Assembly (NCBI GenBank): GCA_964595205.1
Contig: CAZQOQ010000037.1
Coordinates: forward strand, 248,001-312,000
DNA length: 64,000 bases
Direction of reading: 5' to 3'
Source: JADKIH01 sp964595205
Lineage (GTDB): Bacteria > Bacteroidota > Bacteroidia > AKYH767-A > 2013-40CM-41-45
Numbering within the stretch: position 1 is the first letter of the stretch; every line of letters begins with the position of its first letter. The notes under the pieces are model-generated. The model had not been told where the DNA came from and ran no database searches. It saw only the letters and a program-made list of their open reading frames with translations. Of the stretch, positions 63,577 through 64,000 are shown one piece after another. The position numbers and the translations under genes were made by a program.

Positions 63577-64000
63577 TGGATCCTTTTCAGAAACACCGGA
63601 AGAACCTGAATTGACAGGTAGTTCCGGCCGGCAGGACCTAATTTAATTTCATAGTGGAAAAATCAATTTAAAAATTGGTCGTTAACAGGACCGGCTTGGT
63701 GAATTTCAGTTTAGTTATTGCGAGATGGATATTAAACACGGAGACCACAGAGAACCACAGAGATTCACAGAGAATGTTTACAAAATGAAAATTCGTCTCC
63801 GTGAATCTCCGTGGTTCTCTGTGGCCTCCGTGTTTAATCTATCAAGTAGCACCAAACCCCTCGCCAACAACAATGCTTCATGCACTTTATCCACAATCTG
63901 TTCATAAATTTTTCACCCAAGATAACCACATCTTCGCCCAAATTTTTTTTAGCAGGTTTAATGAAATACGGTTTTTAAAGGGATTAATCGGGGTTTTTGT
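63577..64000. other. Terminal non-coding spacer with long inverted repeat
   Basis: 424 bp with no supported gene. It contains the inverted repeat at 63731-63838, one perfect DnaA-box-like TTATCCACA (63887-63895) and a T-rich stretch at the end. The next gene, if any, starts beyond the window. Confidence 0.6.
63731..63838. repeat. 43-bp near-perfect inverted repeat of CACAGAGA-type units
   Basis: Left arm 63731-63773 and right arm 63796-63838 are reverse complements over 43 bp with three differences, separated by 22 nt. The units (ccacagag, accacagag, ttcacagag) repeat at about 8-10-bp steps. All three differences are A-to-G, so a minus-strand RNA would keep G-U pairs and a full 43-bp stem, while the plus-strand RNA would not. 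Confidence 0.92.

Noticed and set aside
63887..63895. Perfect DnaA-box-like TTATCCACA, possible origin
   Set aside because: A single perfect copy with one weak neighbour, no dnaA, no AT-rich unwinding array of boxes; not enough for an origin.

Overview
The window looks like chromosome of a member of the Bacteroidota. Pointers are two secreted proteins with type IX secretion (T9SS) C-terminal sorting domains, -7 promoter boxes of the form TAnnTTTG, weak Shine-Dalgarno sequences, families typical of the phylum (DUF3276, DUF5683, DUF2723, TIGR02757, BatA-type VWA protein) and the conserved block parA-parB-DUF5683-dapB-lepB. Most genes are housekeeping; no rRNA, tRNA, CRISPR array or insertion sequence was recognised.

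Layout. 0-3 kb: translation operon thrS-infC-rpmI (minus strand), with infC apparently using an AUA start codon. 3-8 kb: MazG-like protein, acyl-CoA carboxylase beta subunit, DUF486 protein, GH16-like protein and xerD, divergent from aroQ. 8-17.7 kb: AraC regulator, beta-lactamase-like serine hydrolase with TPRs, three exported proteins (propeller, DUF885 peptidase, PDZ-alpha/beta hydrolase), a DUF2723 glycosyltransferase and an EamA transporter. 17.7-24.7 kb: YggS, DUF1015, class V aminotransferase, ferredoxin, LuxC-type reductase, lepB. 24.8-31.2 kb: dapB, DUF5683, parB, parA, metallo-hydrolase, M48 protease, DUF898 and DUF3276. 31.3-36.4 kb: uvrA, an ECF sigma factor with a small partner, nth. 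36.4-42 kb: SDR, phytanoyl-CoA dioxygenase, a two-component system, class III aminotransferase. 42.4-53.5 kb: T9SS subtilase, NrnA-like phosphoesterase, two FKBP lipoproteins, RsmI-like methylase, LMW phosphatase, a zinc-ligand-poor dihydroorotase homologue, BatA/VWA protein, TIGR02757 protein and an orphan response regulator with a 59-residue protein. 53.5-61.5 kb: a strikingly AT-rich island with two paralogous, unrecognised helical (solenoid-like) proteins and an XRE regulator, leading directly into two tandem di-heme peroxidases with an imelysin-like N-terminal domain. 61.5-64 kb: a T9SS beta-propeller/PKD protein and a 43-bp inverted repeat.

Two things stand out. First, at least eight intergenic spaces are filled by 7- or 8-bp tandem satellites, each with a different unit; several have a reverse-complement arm in the same space, and the arms start within a few bases of stop codons. 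They look like one process (or element type) acting on many unrelated units. Second, the AT-rich island couples an unknown protein family and an XRE repressor to a duplicated heme peroxidase and may be an undescribed regulated redox module. The infC AUA start and the probably non-catalytic dihydroorotase homologue are smaller but sharper observations.
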